Assembly (NCBI GenBank): GCA_001784555.1
Contig: MFRM01000003.1
Span: 94,578-158,577, forward strand
Reading direction: 5' to 3'
DNA: 64,000 nt
DNA from: Candidatus Melainabacteria bacterium RIFCSPHIGHO2_02_FULL_34_12
GTDB lineage: Bacteria > Cyanobacteriota > Vampirovibrionia > 2-02-FULL-35-15
How positions within the stretch are numbered: position 1 is the first letter of the stretch; each line of letters opens with the position of its first letter. Both the position numbers and the translations under genes were made by a program. Positions 7,952-15,318 of this stretch are shown here, piece after piece. The notes below the pieces were generated by a model. It saw nothing but the letters and a program-made list of their open reading frames with translations, had not been told where the DNA came from and did no database searches.

Positions 7952-8157
7952 TATTTTTTCTCTTTAATCGGAATATACCCTAAATAGAAGAATAAGCAAC
8001 CTAGTAATAATATTAACACAGCCCAGAAAACATAGCCATCCAAAGGACTTTTCTTAAAAACAATAGTCTGAAACATTATTGATCCTATGGGTGCTAAAAA
8101 TGCAAAGCCAAGATTTCTTAATATTCCAGAAAAATATTTTTGCTCTTCAGTAATCAC
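7951..8157 (-). CDS. Small two-span membrane protein, 68 aa (paralogue of the 1648-1872 gene)
   Basis: Starting at GTG 8157 the protein begins (M)ITEEQKYFSGILRNLGFAF, which aligns without a gap with MALDSIKYKSDTKRILGLAF of the paralogue. It has two hydrophobic segments, around residues 14-32 and 40-60, and ends IPIKEKK. A TTG at 8181 would extend it by eight residues with no support from the paralogue. It lies downstream of ftsY on the same strand, after the hairpin at 8198-8244. Confidence 0.6.
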   Translation of the reverse strand: MITEEQKYFSGILRNLGFAFLAPIGSIMFQTIVFKKSPLDGYVFWAVLILLLGCLFFYLGYIPIKEKK

Positions 8158-8197
8158 ATTGCCATTTAAGCATAAGAACAAATTATGTTTAATTTCA

Positions 8198-8244
8198 TGT
8201 AACCCAGAGTATCAAAAACATAACAGATGATACTGTCGGTTACA
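8198..8244. repeat. TGTAACC..GTATC hairpin, copy 2
   Basis: TGTAACCCAGAGTATC, a 15-base loop, then GATACTGTCGGTTACA. Both arms are complete. It overlaps the last bases of ftsY and precedes the two-gene membrane module, so it may serve as the ftsY terminator, a leader element or both. Confidence 0.65.
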
Positions 8245-9202
8245 TAATCAATCCATTCAAATACTCGTCAAAATCAAATTCTACGATGTCGTCTATTTGT
8301 TCACCTGTTCCTATAAATTTTACAGGTAGAGAAAGTTTGTTCATAATATTTAAAATCACACCGCCCTTTGCAGAACTGTCGAGCTTAGAAAGAATAATGC
8401 CGGTAAGTCCAATGGCTTTTGAAAATAATTCTGCCTGAACAATTGCATTTTGACCAATCGTGGCATCCAGTACGATTAGCTTCTCAAGATTTGGAGCCAT
8501 GCCAAGGCATGGCTTTACAAATTTTTCGATTATAGAATTTATTTTCCGCAATTCATCCATGAGATTAATCTGTGAATGTAATCTCCCTGCAGTATCAATG
8601 AGGACAACATTAAAATTTTCATTTTTTGCTTTCTTAAGCGCAGCATAAACTACAGCATCTGGTTTTTTAACCTCAGGAGGTGAAAATATTTCTGCTTCTG
8701 CTCGCTTTGCCCATACATCAAGCTGTTCTCCTGCAGCTGCACGAAAGGTATCTCCTGCCACGATTAAAACTTTTTGTTTGCCATCTTTAAATCTCCTTGC
8801 AAGTTTGCCTATAGATGTGGTTTTACCGGAGCCGTTTACACCGACGATTAAATAAATTCCGTTTTGAAGGTGGGGTCCCGGGACTTCACCTTCGGGTAAT
8901 TGTGATTTTATTGTTTCCTTTATTTTTTCTTGTAATTTATTTTTTTCAATCTGTAAGGGCGTGCCATGGACTGCCCCTACTTTTATATTCTTCTTTAATT
9001 CATTAATAATTTTTTCAGACAGCTCAAGACCTACATCAGCTTTAATGAATTTTTCTAAAAGACTGTCATAGAATTCTTCATCAACATTTATGTTTATATT
9101 CTCTGTCGTAGGGACGTAGCGAGCTACGTCCCTACGGGTTTTTGATAATGCTTCTTTTATCTTGAATATATTATTTTCCAACCACTTCTTCATCTTAAGC
9201 AT
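8240..9202 (-). CDS. ftsY: Signal recognition particle receptor FtsY
   Basis: SRP receptor GTPase that delivers ribosome-nascent-chain complexes to the membrane translocon. The 320-residue protein is only the NG core, without the acidic A domain. GTPase motifs are GVNGSGKT (121-128), DTFRAAAGEQ, DTAGRL and SKLD. Three palindromes are read in frame in the N domain and its linkers: RRDVARYVPT (about 23-32), VGAVHGTPLQ (75-84) and GEVPGPHLQN (105-114). The last sits directly before the beta strand leading to the P-loop. ATGs at 9202 or 9193 are both possible. Confidence 0.93.
   Translation of the reverse strand: MLKMKKWLENNIFKIKEALSKTRRDVARYVPTTENININVDEEFYDSLLEKFIKADVGLELSEKIINELKKNIKVGAVHGTPLQIEKNKLQEKIKETIKSQLPEGEVPGPHLQNGIYLIVGVNGSGKTTSIGKLARRFKDGKQKVLIVAGDTFRAAAGEQLDVWAKRAEAEIFSPPEVKKPDAVVYAALKKAKNENFNVVLIDTAGRLHSQINLMDELRKINSIIEKFVKPCLGMAPNLEKLIVLDATIGQNAIVQAELFSKAIGLTGIILSKLDSSAKGGVILNIMNKLSLPVKFIGTGEQIDDIVEFDFDEYLNGLIM
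8866..8893. repeat. 28-base palindrome inside ftsY, GTCCCGGGAC core
   Basis: GAAGGTGGGGTCCC with a near-complete reverse complement. It shares the central GTCCCGGGA with the copy at 9516-9543 on the other side of the ftsY/DUF4127 boundary. Both are translated as GEVPGxxLQN. Confidence 0.75.
8953..8980. repeat. 28-base palindrome inside ftsY, degenerate
   Basis: Ends GTAAGGGC and GCCCCTAC with an imperfect centre around CCATGG. Translated in ftsY as VGAVHGTPLQ. Confidence 0.75.
9108..9135. repeat. 28-base palindrome inside ftsY
   Basis: GTAGGGACGTAGC, GA, then the exact reverse complement. Translated in ftsY as RRDVARYVPT. Confidence 0.88.
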
Positions 9203-9215
9203 CTATAATAACATT

Positions 9216-10685
9216 ATGGTTAACAAGGACTCCATTGCATTACTCCCTCTAGACGACCGTCCAGTTTCTTATCTACTTCCAAAACAAATTGCTGATTTTT
9301 CAGGAGTAAATTTAATTTTACCTGAGAGAAAATATCTTGGTGATTTAAATCATGGATCTGATTTGAAATATATTGATAATTGGTGTAGGGGCGTATTGCA
9401 ATACGCCCCTACATTTGTTGTTTCATTGGACAGCTGGGTTTACGGTGGATTGGTTCAATCAAGAAAACACGATTTCACATTAGACGAATTAAAGAAACGT
9501 GTTAGTGCACTCGCGGGAGGCGAGGTCCCGGGATCTCGCCTGCAGAATGTTTATGGATTTTCATCCATAATGCGAATCCCAAATTATAATTCCAGCGAAG
9601 AAGAAAAAGATTACTGGAAAGACTATGGAGAAAGTATTTTTAAGTGGTCTGAGCTTATGCATAAAGTAGGAAGAGGGATTACTGAAAAAGGAACATCTCA
9701 TGAAGAGCTGCTGGAAAAATGGTATGAGAGTTCAAAATCAATTCCAGTGAACGTTCTGGCTGATTATAAAAGACACAGAGATAAAAACCTTACGGTTAAT
9801 TTGCTTTGGATCGAACTGTCACATGATAAATGTTTTGAATGTTTAATTTTTTCATGTGACGATTCTTCTAGATATGGAATGAATGTAATTGAAGCTGAAT
9901 ATATTAAACGAGAAATTAAAAAGCACAGATTTTCAGATCTAGCTAAAGTAATTTCAGGCACTGATGAAATATCTCTTGTTCTTATGACTAAAGCAAATCT
10001 TAAATCACAAGACAAAAAACCTTCTCTATGTCTTTTCTTTAACAGCATTGAGGGTAAAACCCAGATCCCAAGATATGAATCAAATACAATACATGAATCT
10101 ATTAAAGATCAAATAGATACTTTAGGGCTTGAAATAAAAGATTTAAATGAATCTGATATTTTAGTTTGTATTCATCTTTCAGATTCAGTCCAGGGAGATC
10201 ATATTTTTAAAATTAAACCCTGCGACACTTCAAAAAATATTGAAGAGCTAAAGAATATGCTTGAAAAAATTAATAAGCCTTTTATTCTGATAGATCTTGC
10301 ATATGCAAACGGATCAGATCCACAGCTCATAGAAGCACTGATAAATTCAAAAATCAACTGGGACCATTGTTACGGTTATGCAGGCTGGAATACCTGCTCA
10401 AACAGCACTGGTTCAGCTCTAGCAATAGGAATAAACAGGTGGATTGCTGAAAAAAATAGTTCCTTTAATAAGATTGCATTTAAAAAATGTCTTCTTACAA
10501 GATTTTTAGATGATTATGCATATCAGGCTCAGATAAGACATGTTGGTATTACAGAAAAAGAGATAAACAAAAAAATAATGCCACATGTTCAGGCATTTTC
10601 AAAACTTTTAGGAATAAATGATATAAAGGTAAAATGTTCACTGCCATGGAAAAGAACATTTGAAGCAGAGATCGATGTCATATAA
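9216..10685 (+). CDS. DUF4127 family protein
   Basis: A 489-residue cytoplasmic protein with the DUF4127 opening SIALLPLDDRPVSYLLPKQI, and further on DSWVYGGLVQSR and YAGWNTCSNSTG. The family has no settled function known to me. I chose the ATG at 9216 because the longer reading frame would overlap ftsY and the family begins at this point. Two palindromes are read in frame: CRGVLQYAPT at about 57-66 and GGEVPGSRLQ at about 101-110. It is divergent from ftsY with a gap of only 13 bases and overlaps argS by 11 bases. Confidence 0.85.
   Translation: MVNKDSIALLPLDDRPVSYLLPKQIADFSGVNLILPERKYLGDLNHGSDLKYIDNWCRGVLQYAPTFVVSLDSWVYGGLVQSRKHDFTLDELKKRVSALAGGEVPGSRLQNVYGFSSIMRIPNYNSSEEEKDYWKDYGESIFKWSELMHKVGRGITEKGTSHEELLEKWYESSKSIPVNVLADYKRHRDKNLTVNLLWIELSHDKCFECLIFSCDDSSRYGMNVIEAEYIKREIKKHRFSDLAKVISGTDEISLVLMTKANLKSQDKKPSLCLFFNSIEGKTQIPRYESNTIHESIKDQIDTLGLEIKDLNESDILVCIHLSDSVQGDHIFKIKPCDTSKNIEELKNMLEKINKPFILIDLAYANGSDPQLIEALINSKINWDHCYGYAGWNTCSNSTGSALAIGINRWIAEKNSSFNKIAFKKCLLTRFLDDYAYQAQIRHVGITEKEINKKIMPHVQAFSKLLGINDIKVKCSLPWKRTFEAEIDVI
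9385..9412. repeat. 28-base palindrome inside the DUF4127 gene, perfect
   Basis: GTAGGGGCGTATTG and its exact reverse complement, read in frame as CRGVLQYAPT. Confidence 0.92.
9516..9543. repeat. 28-base palindrome inside the DUF4127 gene, GTCCCGGGAC core
   Basis: GGAGGCGAGGTCCC followed by a nearly exact reverse complement. Read in frame as GGEVPGSRLQN, almost the same peptide as the copy in ftsY although the two genes face opposite ways. Confidence 0.8.
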
Positions 10686-12336
10686 ACAAAAAATTCATAA
10701 AGAAATCAAAAAAGCCTTAAACGGTGAATCTGATTTGGTTTATTTAGAACGTACAAAACTAAAAGAACATGGTGATGTTTCAACAAATATTGCAATGGTA
10801 CTGGCAAAAAAGCAAAAAAGAAATCCACTTGATATTGCAAATGAGCTAAAAGAAAAAATAAAAGCAGATGGCAGTTTAATCTCACATATAGAAGTAGCAA
10901 AACCTGGTTTTGTAAATTTTGTAGTCGGAGATTATGCACTTAGTGAGTCTTTAGTTGAGGTTATTAATATTGGAGATAAATTTGGCTTTGCGCCTGAAAA
11001 ATCAAAAGAAGAAACATTAGTGGAATATGTTTCTGCAAATCCAACCGGAGATTTACACATCGGTCATGGAAGACAGGCAGTGATTGGAAGTTGTTTAGTA
11101 AATCTTTTAAGCGCAGCAGGATATGACGTAAAAAGTGAGTTTTACATAAATGATTTTGGCGAACAAATACAAAACCTCTCAGACACTGCATGGGCAATAC
11201 ATTGTAAATTAAACGGAGAAAATGTCCAGTGGAAAGAAGATTTTTATCCTGAAGATTTATTATTGCCGTACGTGAAGAAAATTGTAGGGGCTTACTGCAG
11301 TAAGCCCCAGCAGCAATTGACGAAAGAAATCCTTGGACAAGAAATAAAAGATTTAATTTTAAAATCACAGGAAGAGCTGCTTTCTTCTCTAAAGATAAGT
11401 TTTGATAAATGGCATAGTGAAACAGATCTGCATACTCGTGGAGAAGTTAAAAATACACTTAAAAAACTAAAAGAGTCTGGCATTACATACGAGCATGAAG
11501 GAGCCATATGGCTTAAGGCACAAGAACTTGGAGATGTAAGAGACAGAGTGCTAGTAAGATCTGACGGGCGAAGTACTTATTTGCTGGCAGACGTTGCATA
11601 TCATATTAATAAATTTAAACGCAGTACAAAACTAATTACCCTATGGGGTGCAGATCACCATGGACAGGAAGTTGGACTAAAAGGTGCTTTAAAGGTTCTT
11701 AAATATGATGAAAACAAGCTTGAAATAATTTTTGTGCAGATGGTTAGCTTAAAAAAAGAAGGACAGGAAATAAAAATGTCCAAGCGCGCCGGGACAGTAG
11801 TTACTGTAGATGAAGTATTAAATGAAGTAGGCCCCGATGCTTTTAGATATTTTCTGGTTGAAAGTCATCCTAACCATAGAATGATTTTTGATATTGATTT
11901 AGCTAAAAAACAAGATAAAGATAATCCTGTTTATTACATCCAGTATGCCCATGCAAGATGTTGCAGTATTTTTAGACAAATTACAGATGACATTAAAAAA
12001 GAGGAGGTGCTAAAAAAGTGCACGATAAGCCCTGATGTTTTTATGTATTTATTTAAAGCTAATAATCAGGAGTACTCAGCCACTAAATCTCTTATTTTAC
12101 GGATTCTTGATTTTCCTGAAGAAGTTCTAAATTCGGCTGAGAGCAGATCGCCTAGCAGAATTGCTAATTATTTAAAAGAACTGGCTACAGATTTCCATCA
12201 ATTTTATACAGTTTGTCGTGTAATATCAAAAGATATAAATTTAACCGAAGCCAGATTAGGTCTGGTCGAAACAGTAAAAATAACAATTGCAAACGGTTTA
12301 AAAATACTAGGTATCAATGCACCTGAATCAATGTAA
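10675..12336 (+). CDS. argS: Arginyl-tRNA synthetase
   Basis: Class I synthetase that charges tRNA-Arg. Signature 1 is ANPTGDLHIGHGR (the HIGH motif, near residue 117) and signature 2 is IKMSKRAG. The N-terminal Add-1 tRNA-contact domain and the C-terminal DALR helical anticodon-binding domain are present, about 553 residues in all. ATG 10675 is preferred over an upstream TTG; it overlaps the DUF4127 stop by 11 bases. A palindrome at 11284-11311 is read in frame as VGAYCSKPQQ within the catalytic half. Confidence 0.96.
   Translation: MSYKQKIHKEIKKALNGESDLVYLERTKLKEHGDVSTNIAMVLAKKQKRNPLDIANELKEKIKADGSLISHIEVAKPGFVNFVVGDYALSESLVEVINIGDKFGFAPEKSKEETLVEYVSANPTGDLHIGHGRQAVIGSCLVNLLSAAGYDVKSEFYINDFGEQIQNLSDTAWAIHCKLNGENVQWKEDFYPEDLLLPYVKKIVGAYCSKPQQQLTKEILGQEIKDLILKSQEELLSSLKISFDKWHSETDLHTRGEVKNTLKKLKESGITYEHEGAIWLKAQELGDVRDRVLVRSDGRSTYLLADVAYHINKFKRSTKLITLWGADHHGQEVGLKGALKVLKYDENKLEIIFVQMVSLKKEGQEIKMSKRAGTVVTVDEVLNEVGPDAFRYFLVESHPNHRMIFDIDLAKKQDKDNPVYYIQYAHARCCSIFRQITDDIKKEEVLKKCTISPDVFMYLFKANNQEYSATKSLILRILDFPEEVLNSAESRSPSRIANYLKELATDFHQFYTVCRVISKDINLTEARLGLVETVKITIANGLKILGINAPESM
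11284..11311. repeat. 28-base palindrome inside argS
   Basis: GTAGGGGCTTACTG, then CAGTAAGCCCC; the final three bases have drifted. Read in frame as VGAYCSKPQ. Confidence 0.85.
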
Positions 12337-12342
12337 AACAAT

Positions 12343-12370
12343 GTAGAGGCGTAGTGCATTATGCCTCTAC
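12343..12370. repeat. 28-base palindrome, intergenic
   Basis: GTAGAGGCGTAGTG, then CATTATGCCTCTAC, with two mismatches in the stem. It begins 7 bases after the argS stop. Confidence 0.85.
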
Positions 12371-12392
12371 AAACAAATGCTAGAATTAACAT

Positions 12393-12689
12393 ATGCCTGA
12401 AACACCATACTGTCCGCTCTTAAGCATTAACAAAGAAGTTCCTGTTTTATGTCAGGAAGAACTTTGTATGTGGTATGTTAAGCAACTTAAACTTTGTTCC
12501 ATTACAGTACAGGCATATGCAAACGCTTTAAATCTGCAAATGCCACAAAGACCCACAGGTTCTCAGGGAGAAACTAAACCTACACAGCAAGCCACACCTC
12601 AACAACAAGTTAAACAAAATTTAACCAAGCCTCAGTCTAAAGATCAGCCAAAAGCTGCAAATCCTTTTGCACTTGACGATTTAGACTAA
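12393..12689 (+). CDS. Hypothetical protein with a cysteine-rich start, 98 aa
   Basis: The first 40 residues carry four cysteines (CPLL, VLCQEELC, KLC) in a spacing that could bind metal, followed by a long Gln/Pro/Thr/Lys-rich low-complexity tail ending FALDDLD. It looks like a small folded module on a disordered arm. It follows argS on the same strand, separated by a palindrome. No family was recognised. Confidence 0.6.
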   Translation: MPETPYCPLLSINKEVPVLCQEELCMWYVKQLKLCSITVQAYANALNLQMPQRPTGSQGETKPTQQATPQQQVKQNLTKPQSKDQPKAANPFALDDLD

Positions 12690-12812
12690 AGAACATAAAA
12701 ATACGTCATTTGTAGGGCAAATAGTTTATTAAATATTTGAATTCTAAGGATCTAATATAAGATAAGATCGTCATAAAATAAAGATCCTTAAAAAATTGAT
12801 AAAGGGAACAAA

Positions 12813-13295
12813 ATGGGTTTTGCTGCAAGAAAAGAGAATACAAGTCTTGAAGGTTTTGAAGAACTTTGGGAAAGTCCAGATCAATCTCAATCAGTTGATT
12901 CTATTTCAAAACAAATTCATTCAATTTTAAAAGTTTTAGTTGATGAAAGAATTGCATTAAAGCAGGAAAACCAACTGGTTAATGAATTAAAACAACATAT
13001 GCATTCTCTTGAATCGCAGATTCAAAAATTAAATTGGCAATTAGGACAAAGAGAAAAAGAACTTTCAAGCTTATATACTGAATTCCACCAGGTAAAAAGC
13101 CAAAAAGAATCCATGGAGAAACAAACAGAAACATATAAAGAACTACAAAAAGAAAACCGTGAAATAAGACAACTAGCTGAACAACTTTCAAATCAAATTC
13201 TTCATGAAAAAGCAAAGAACGAGCAGTTAATTGAGCTTTTAAAAGAATTGCAAAATCCGGAATTAGTAAAAATTACTAAAAAACTTGGGTTATAA
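12813..13295 (+). CDS. Coiled-coil protein, 160 aa
   Basis: Begins MGFAARKENTSLEGFEELWE and is mostly a long heptad-type coiled coil from about residue 30 to 145, rich in Gln, Glu, Lys and Leu. AAAGGGAACAA upstream gives a plausible ribosome binding site. There is no signal peptide or membrane span. The design resembles DivIVA- or scaffold-like small coiled-coil proteins, but no specific family is evident. Its stop lies at the left arm of the terminator at 13294. Confidence 0.65.
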   Translation: MGFAARKENTSLEGFEELWESPDQSQSVDSISKQIHSILKVLVDERIALKQENQLVNELKQHMHSLESQIQKLNWQLGQREKELSSLYTEFHQVKSQKESMEKQTETYKELQKENREIRQLAEQLSNQILHEKAKNEQLIELLKELQNPELVKITKKLGL

Positions 13296-13318
13296 AGCGC
13301 CTCCAAGGAAGGCGCTTT
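13294..13318. terminator. Intrinsic terminator after the coiled-coil gene
   Basis: AAAGCGCCT, a 7-base loop, then AGGCGCTTT, followed by GATTT on the plus strand. It overlaps the stop codon. The A-rich left flank would give T residues on the minus strand too, so it may serve the convergent prmC. Confidence 0.7.
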
Positions 13319-13329
13319 GATTTCGCTCG

Positions 13330-14187
13330 TTAATATCCCGGAAGCAAGCTTCCGGATTTTACACTTCGCTCAAATATAAACAAACATCTATCTAATTTAG
13401 AATAATCTTTTACAATTTCAAAACTGTTTAATCCTTTTGATTTCAGCAGTTTTATTAAATCATTCACAAGAGATGGATCTATTTCTAATGCAATCAAACG
13501 TTTATTGTCATTGCGAGGAGCAGTTATCAATTCAAATATCCTCTCATAATATATTAATCCTGAATTATTTTCTTTTGAGCCGACAAGTGCAATCTTAGGT
13601 TCATGAAGCACAACCTCGGGTCTTAATTTCTTCATTTCGCTTGATTTCACGTAAGGTGGATTTGAGATTATTAGATCAAAATTATTTCTATTTAATATTT
13701 CTTCCATGCCATTAGAAAATACATCACATACCTCAAATTTTATTTTCTCCGAAACATTGTTTTTCTCAGCATTTTCTCTGGCTAAATTTATAATGTCTTC
13801 ATTTACATCTATTGCAATGATTTTTATATCCGGAATTAATCTGGCAAGTGCAATTGCAATGATGCCAGAGCCAGTGCCTATATCCAATGCCGTAGGGACA
13901 TGCCGCGGCATGTCCCTACTATTGATTAACCTTCTCACCGTTTCTTCAACTAGAATTTCAGTCTCAGGTCTAGGTATCAAAACATTTTTATCGACTTTTA
14001 CTTCAAAATCCATAAAATAAGCTTTTCCAAGAATATACTGAATAGGGATTCTTGTTTTTATTCTTTCTGAAATAATTTTTTTTATTTGTTCAGAATCTTT
14101 TAATTCCATAAGTAATATGGAAATTTCTTTTTTTGCTTCCTGAGGCTCTATTCCTGCAGAAATTAGTTTTTCAATTAATTCTTCCAT
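13330..14187 (-). CDS. prmC: Peptide chain release factor N5-glutamine methyltransferase
   Basis: Methylates the glutamine of the GGQ motif in release factors RF1 and RF2. SAM-binding motif I is LDIGTGSG (residues 101-108) and the substrate motif NPPY is at 176-179. A perfect palindrome (13892-13919) is read in frame as RDMPRHVPT directly before motif I. The 3' end runs through an 18-base hairpin (13338-13355) to give the unusual tail SGSLLPGY. A 16-base piece of a third repeat type lies at 13506-13521. The ATG overlaps the stop of the upstream methyltransferase (TAATG). Confidence 0.92.
   Translation of the reverse strand: MEELIEKLISAGIEPQEAKKEISILLMELKDSEQIKKIISERIKTRIPIQYILGKAYFMDFEVKVDKNVLIPRPETEILVEETVRRLINSRDMPRHVPTALDIGTGSGIIAIALARLIPDIKIIAIDVNEDIINLARENAEKNNVSEKIKFEVCDVFSNGMEEILNRNNFDLIISNPPYVKSSEMKKLRPEVVLHEPKIALVGSKENNSGLIYYERIFELITAPRNDNKRLIALEIDPSLVNDLIKLLKSKGLNSFEIVKDYSKLDRCLFIFERSVKSGSLLPGY
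13338..13355. repeat. 18-base hairpin in the 3' end of prmC
   Basis: CCGGAAGC, AA, GCTTCCGG. It encodes the last residues of PrmC and is unlike the GTAGGGGC family. Confidence 0.7.
13506..13521. repeat. Terminal piece of the hemH-type repeat inside prmC
   Basis: TGTCATTGCGAGGAGC matches the end of the 113-base element in hemH (43407-43519) at 15 of 16 positions. It is read in frame in prmC (TAPRNDNKR). It appears to be a truncated copy. Confidence 0.6.
13892..13919. repeat. 28-base palindrome inside prmC, perfect
   Basis: GTAGGGACATGCCG and its exact reverse complement, placed one codon before the SAM-binding motif. Confidence 0.92.
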
Positions 14188-14861
14188 TATTTTCTTACTA
14201 AAATGACAAAATGATCATCATAAGGATCGTCAATATTATTTCTTATTGCTTTTATTTCACTATGTGAAAGCTCTATTTTAGTATTTGTATGAAGTTTTTT
14301 AAATAAAGAGATTGAGCATAATTTATATCCTGCTTTTTTTAAAAGTTTTTTTATATAGAAATCTCTGTAACCCCATGTTTTAATGCCTGCTGTACTTATA
14401 TACATTTGCTTCGGGCTCTTCCCATCATAATCACATGAACTTAAATTATCAAAAACAGTAAAAGCAAAATATCCGCCTGGCTTTAGTATATTTTTTACGT
14501 TTTTAATTACTTTATCAGGATTTTTAGAATAATCCATGACGCCGGAACTTATAACAAAATTAAATTGTTCTTTTCCGAATTTTTTAACCAGATTAATATC
14601 CTGACTTGTTTTTATAAGTTTTAGAGTTCCTCTACACTTTGATTTAAAATATTCTTTTGCTTTTTTAAGTGATGTTTCATTAATATCAAAACCTACAATG
14701 TTCAAAGCAGGTTGTTTTTTAAGCAGATATTTTGTTACCCCGCCTTTTCCAATGCCTATTTCAAGGATTCTATTGTTTTTTCTTATTTTATTTAAAATCA
14801 GCCTGGCAACTGGTTTTTGTCCGCGCCAGTATGTTTCATCAGGTATTTTATTTTTTTTCAT
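14187..14861 (-). CDS. SAM-dependent methyltransferase, class I
   Basis: About 224 residues with SAM motif I LEIGIGKGGVTKYLL near residue 35-49 and a post-I acidic residue in VGFDINET. The substrate is not evident. The ATG at 14861 is preferred; a GTG at 14879 would place the start inside a palindrome (14866-14895), which probably arrived later. It is translationally coupled to prmC through a TAATG overlap. Confidence 0.75.
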   Translation of the reverse strand: MKKNKIPDETYWRGQKPVARLILNKIRKNNRILEIGIGKGGVTKYLLKKQPALNIVGFDINETSLKKAKEYFKSKCRGTLKLIKTSQDINLVKKFGKEQFNFVISSGVMDYSKNPDKVIKNVKNILKPGGYFAFTVFDNLSSCDYDGKSPKQMYISTAGIKTWGYRDFYIKKLLKKAGYKLCSISLFKKLHTNTKIELSHSEIKAIRNNIDDPYDDHFVILVRK

Positions 14862-14865
14862 TTTT

Positions 14866-14895
14866 ATTGGGGCAAACACATTGGTTTGCCCTTAC
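14866..14895 (-). repeat. 30-base variant palindrome at a gene boundary
   Basis: On the minus strand it reads GTAAGGGCAAACCA then ATGTGTTTGCCCCAAT, matching the copies at 5532 and 34214. It overlaps the 3' end of the cupin gene (stop at 14892) and lies 4 bases before the methyltransferase ATG. Confidence 0.75.
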
Positions 14896-15257
14896 GTAAC
14901 ACGCCCAAAGTCATCTTCTATCCTTGTTATGTCATCTTCACCAAAATATGTACCTGTTTGTACTTCTATTATCTCTGCAGTCTCATCCCCAATATTTTCT
15001 ATTCTGTGTATAGTTCCCACAGGTACTGATATGGTCTGTCCATAAGTATAAATTCCTTTTTTATCTCCAACCGTGATTTGTAATTTTCCTTTAACAATAG
15101 TCCATGTTTCTGTACGTTTATTATGATATTGAAGACTAAATCGTTTTTTTGAATTTATAATTAACTTTTTTACCTTATAGTTTTCATTATCAATTAATAT
15201 GACATAGCCTCCCCATGGGCGGCTTTCCAGTTTATGAAGTTCATTGCTTGTAGACAT
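14892..15257 (-). CDS. Cupin protein, mannose-6-phosphate isomerase type II-like
   Basis: A 121-residue single cupin domain matching the C-terminal part of bifunctional mannose-1-phosphate guanylyltransferase/mannose-6-phosphate isomerase: PWGGYVILI, YHNKRTETWTIVKG, VPVGTIHRI and a GEDDITRIEDDFGR ending. It probably interconverts mannose-6-phosphate and fructose-6-phosphate for glycan precursors, which suits the glycan cluster beginning at 16.3 kb. I chose the ATG at 15257 because the domain begins there and a longer frame would overlap the divergent gene. The stop lies inside a palindrome. Confidence 0.85.
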   Translation of the reverse strand: MSTSNELHKLESRPWGGYVILIDNENYKVKKLIINSKKRFSLQYHNKRTETWTIVKGKLQITVGDKKGIYTYGQTISVPVGTIHRIENIGDETAEIIEVQTGTYFGEDDITRIEDDFGRVT

Positions 15258-15318
15258 AAGAATATCTGATATTCTACCGCATGATAGAATTGCCGTGTAT
15301 TTATTAATCACAAATAAA

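Noticed and set aside
12708..12725. TTTGTAGGGCAAATAG, a possible half palindrome
   Set aside because: Only one arm resembles the family and no matching arm follows, so chance cannot be excluded.
14862..14879. GTG at 14879 as the methyltransferase start
   Set aside because: It lies inside a mobile palindrome and adds residues not typical of the family; ATG 14861 is simpler.
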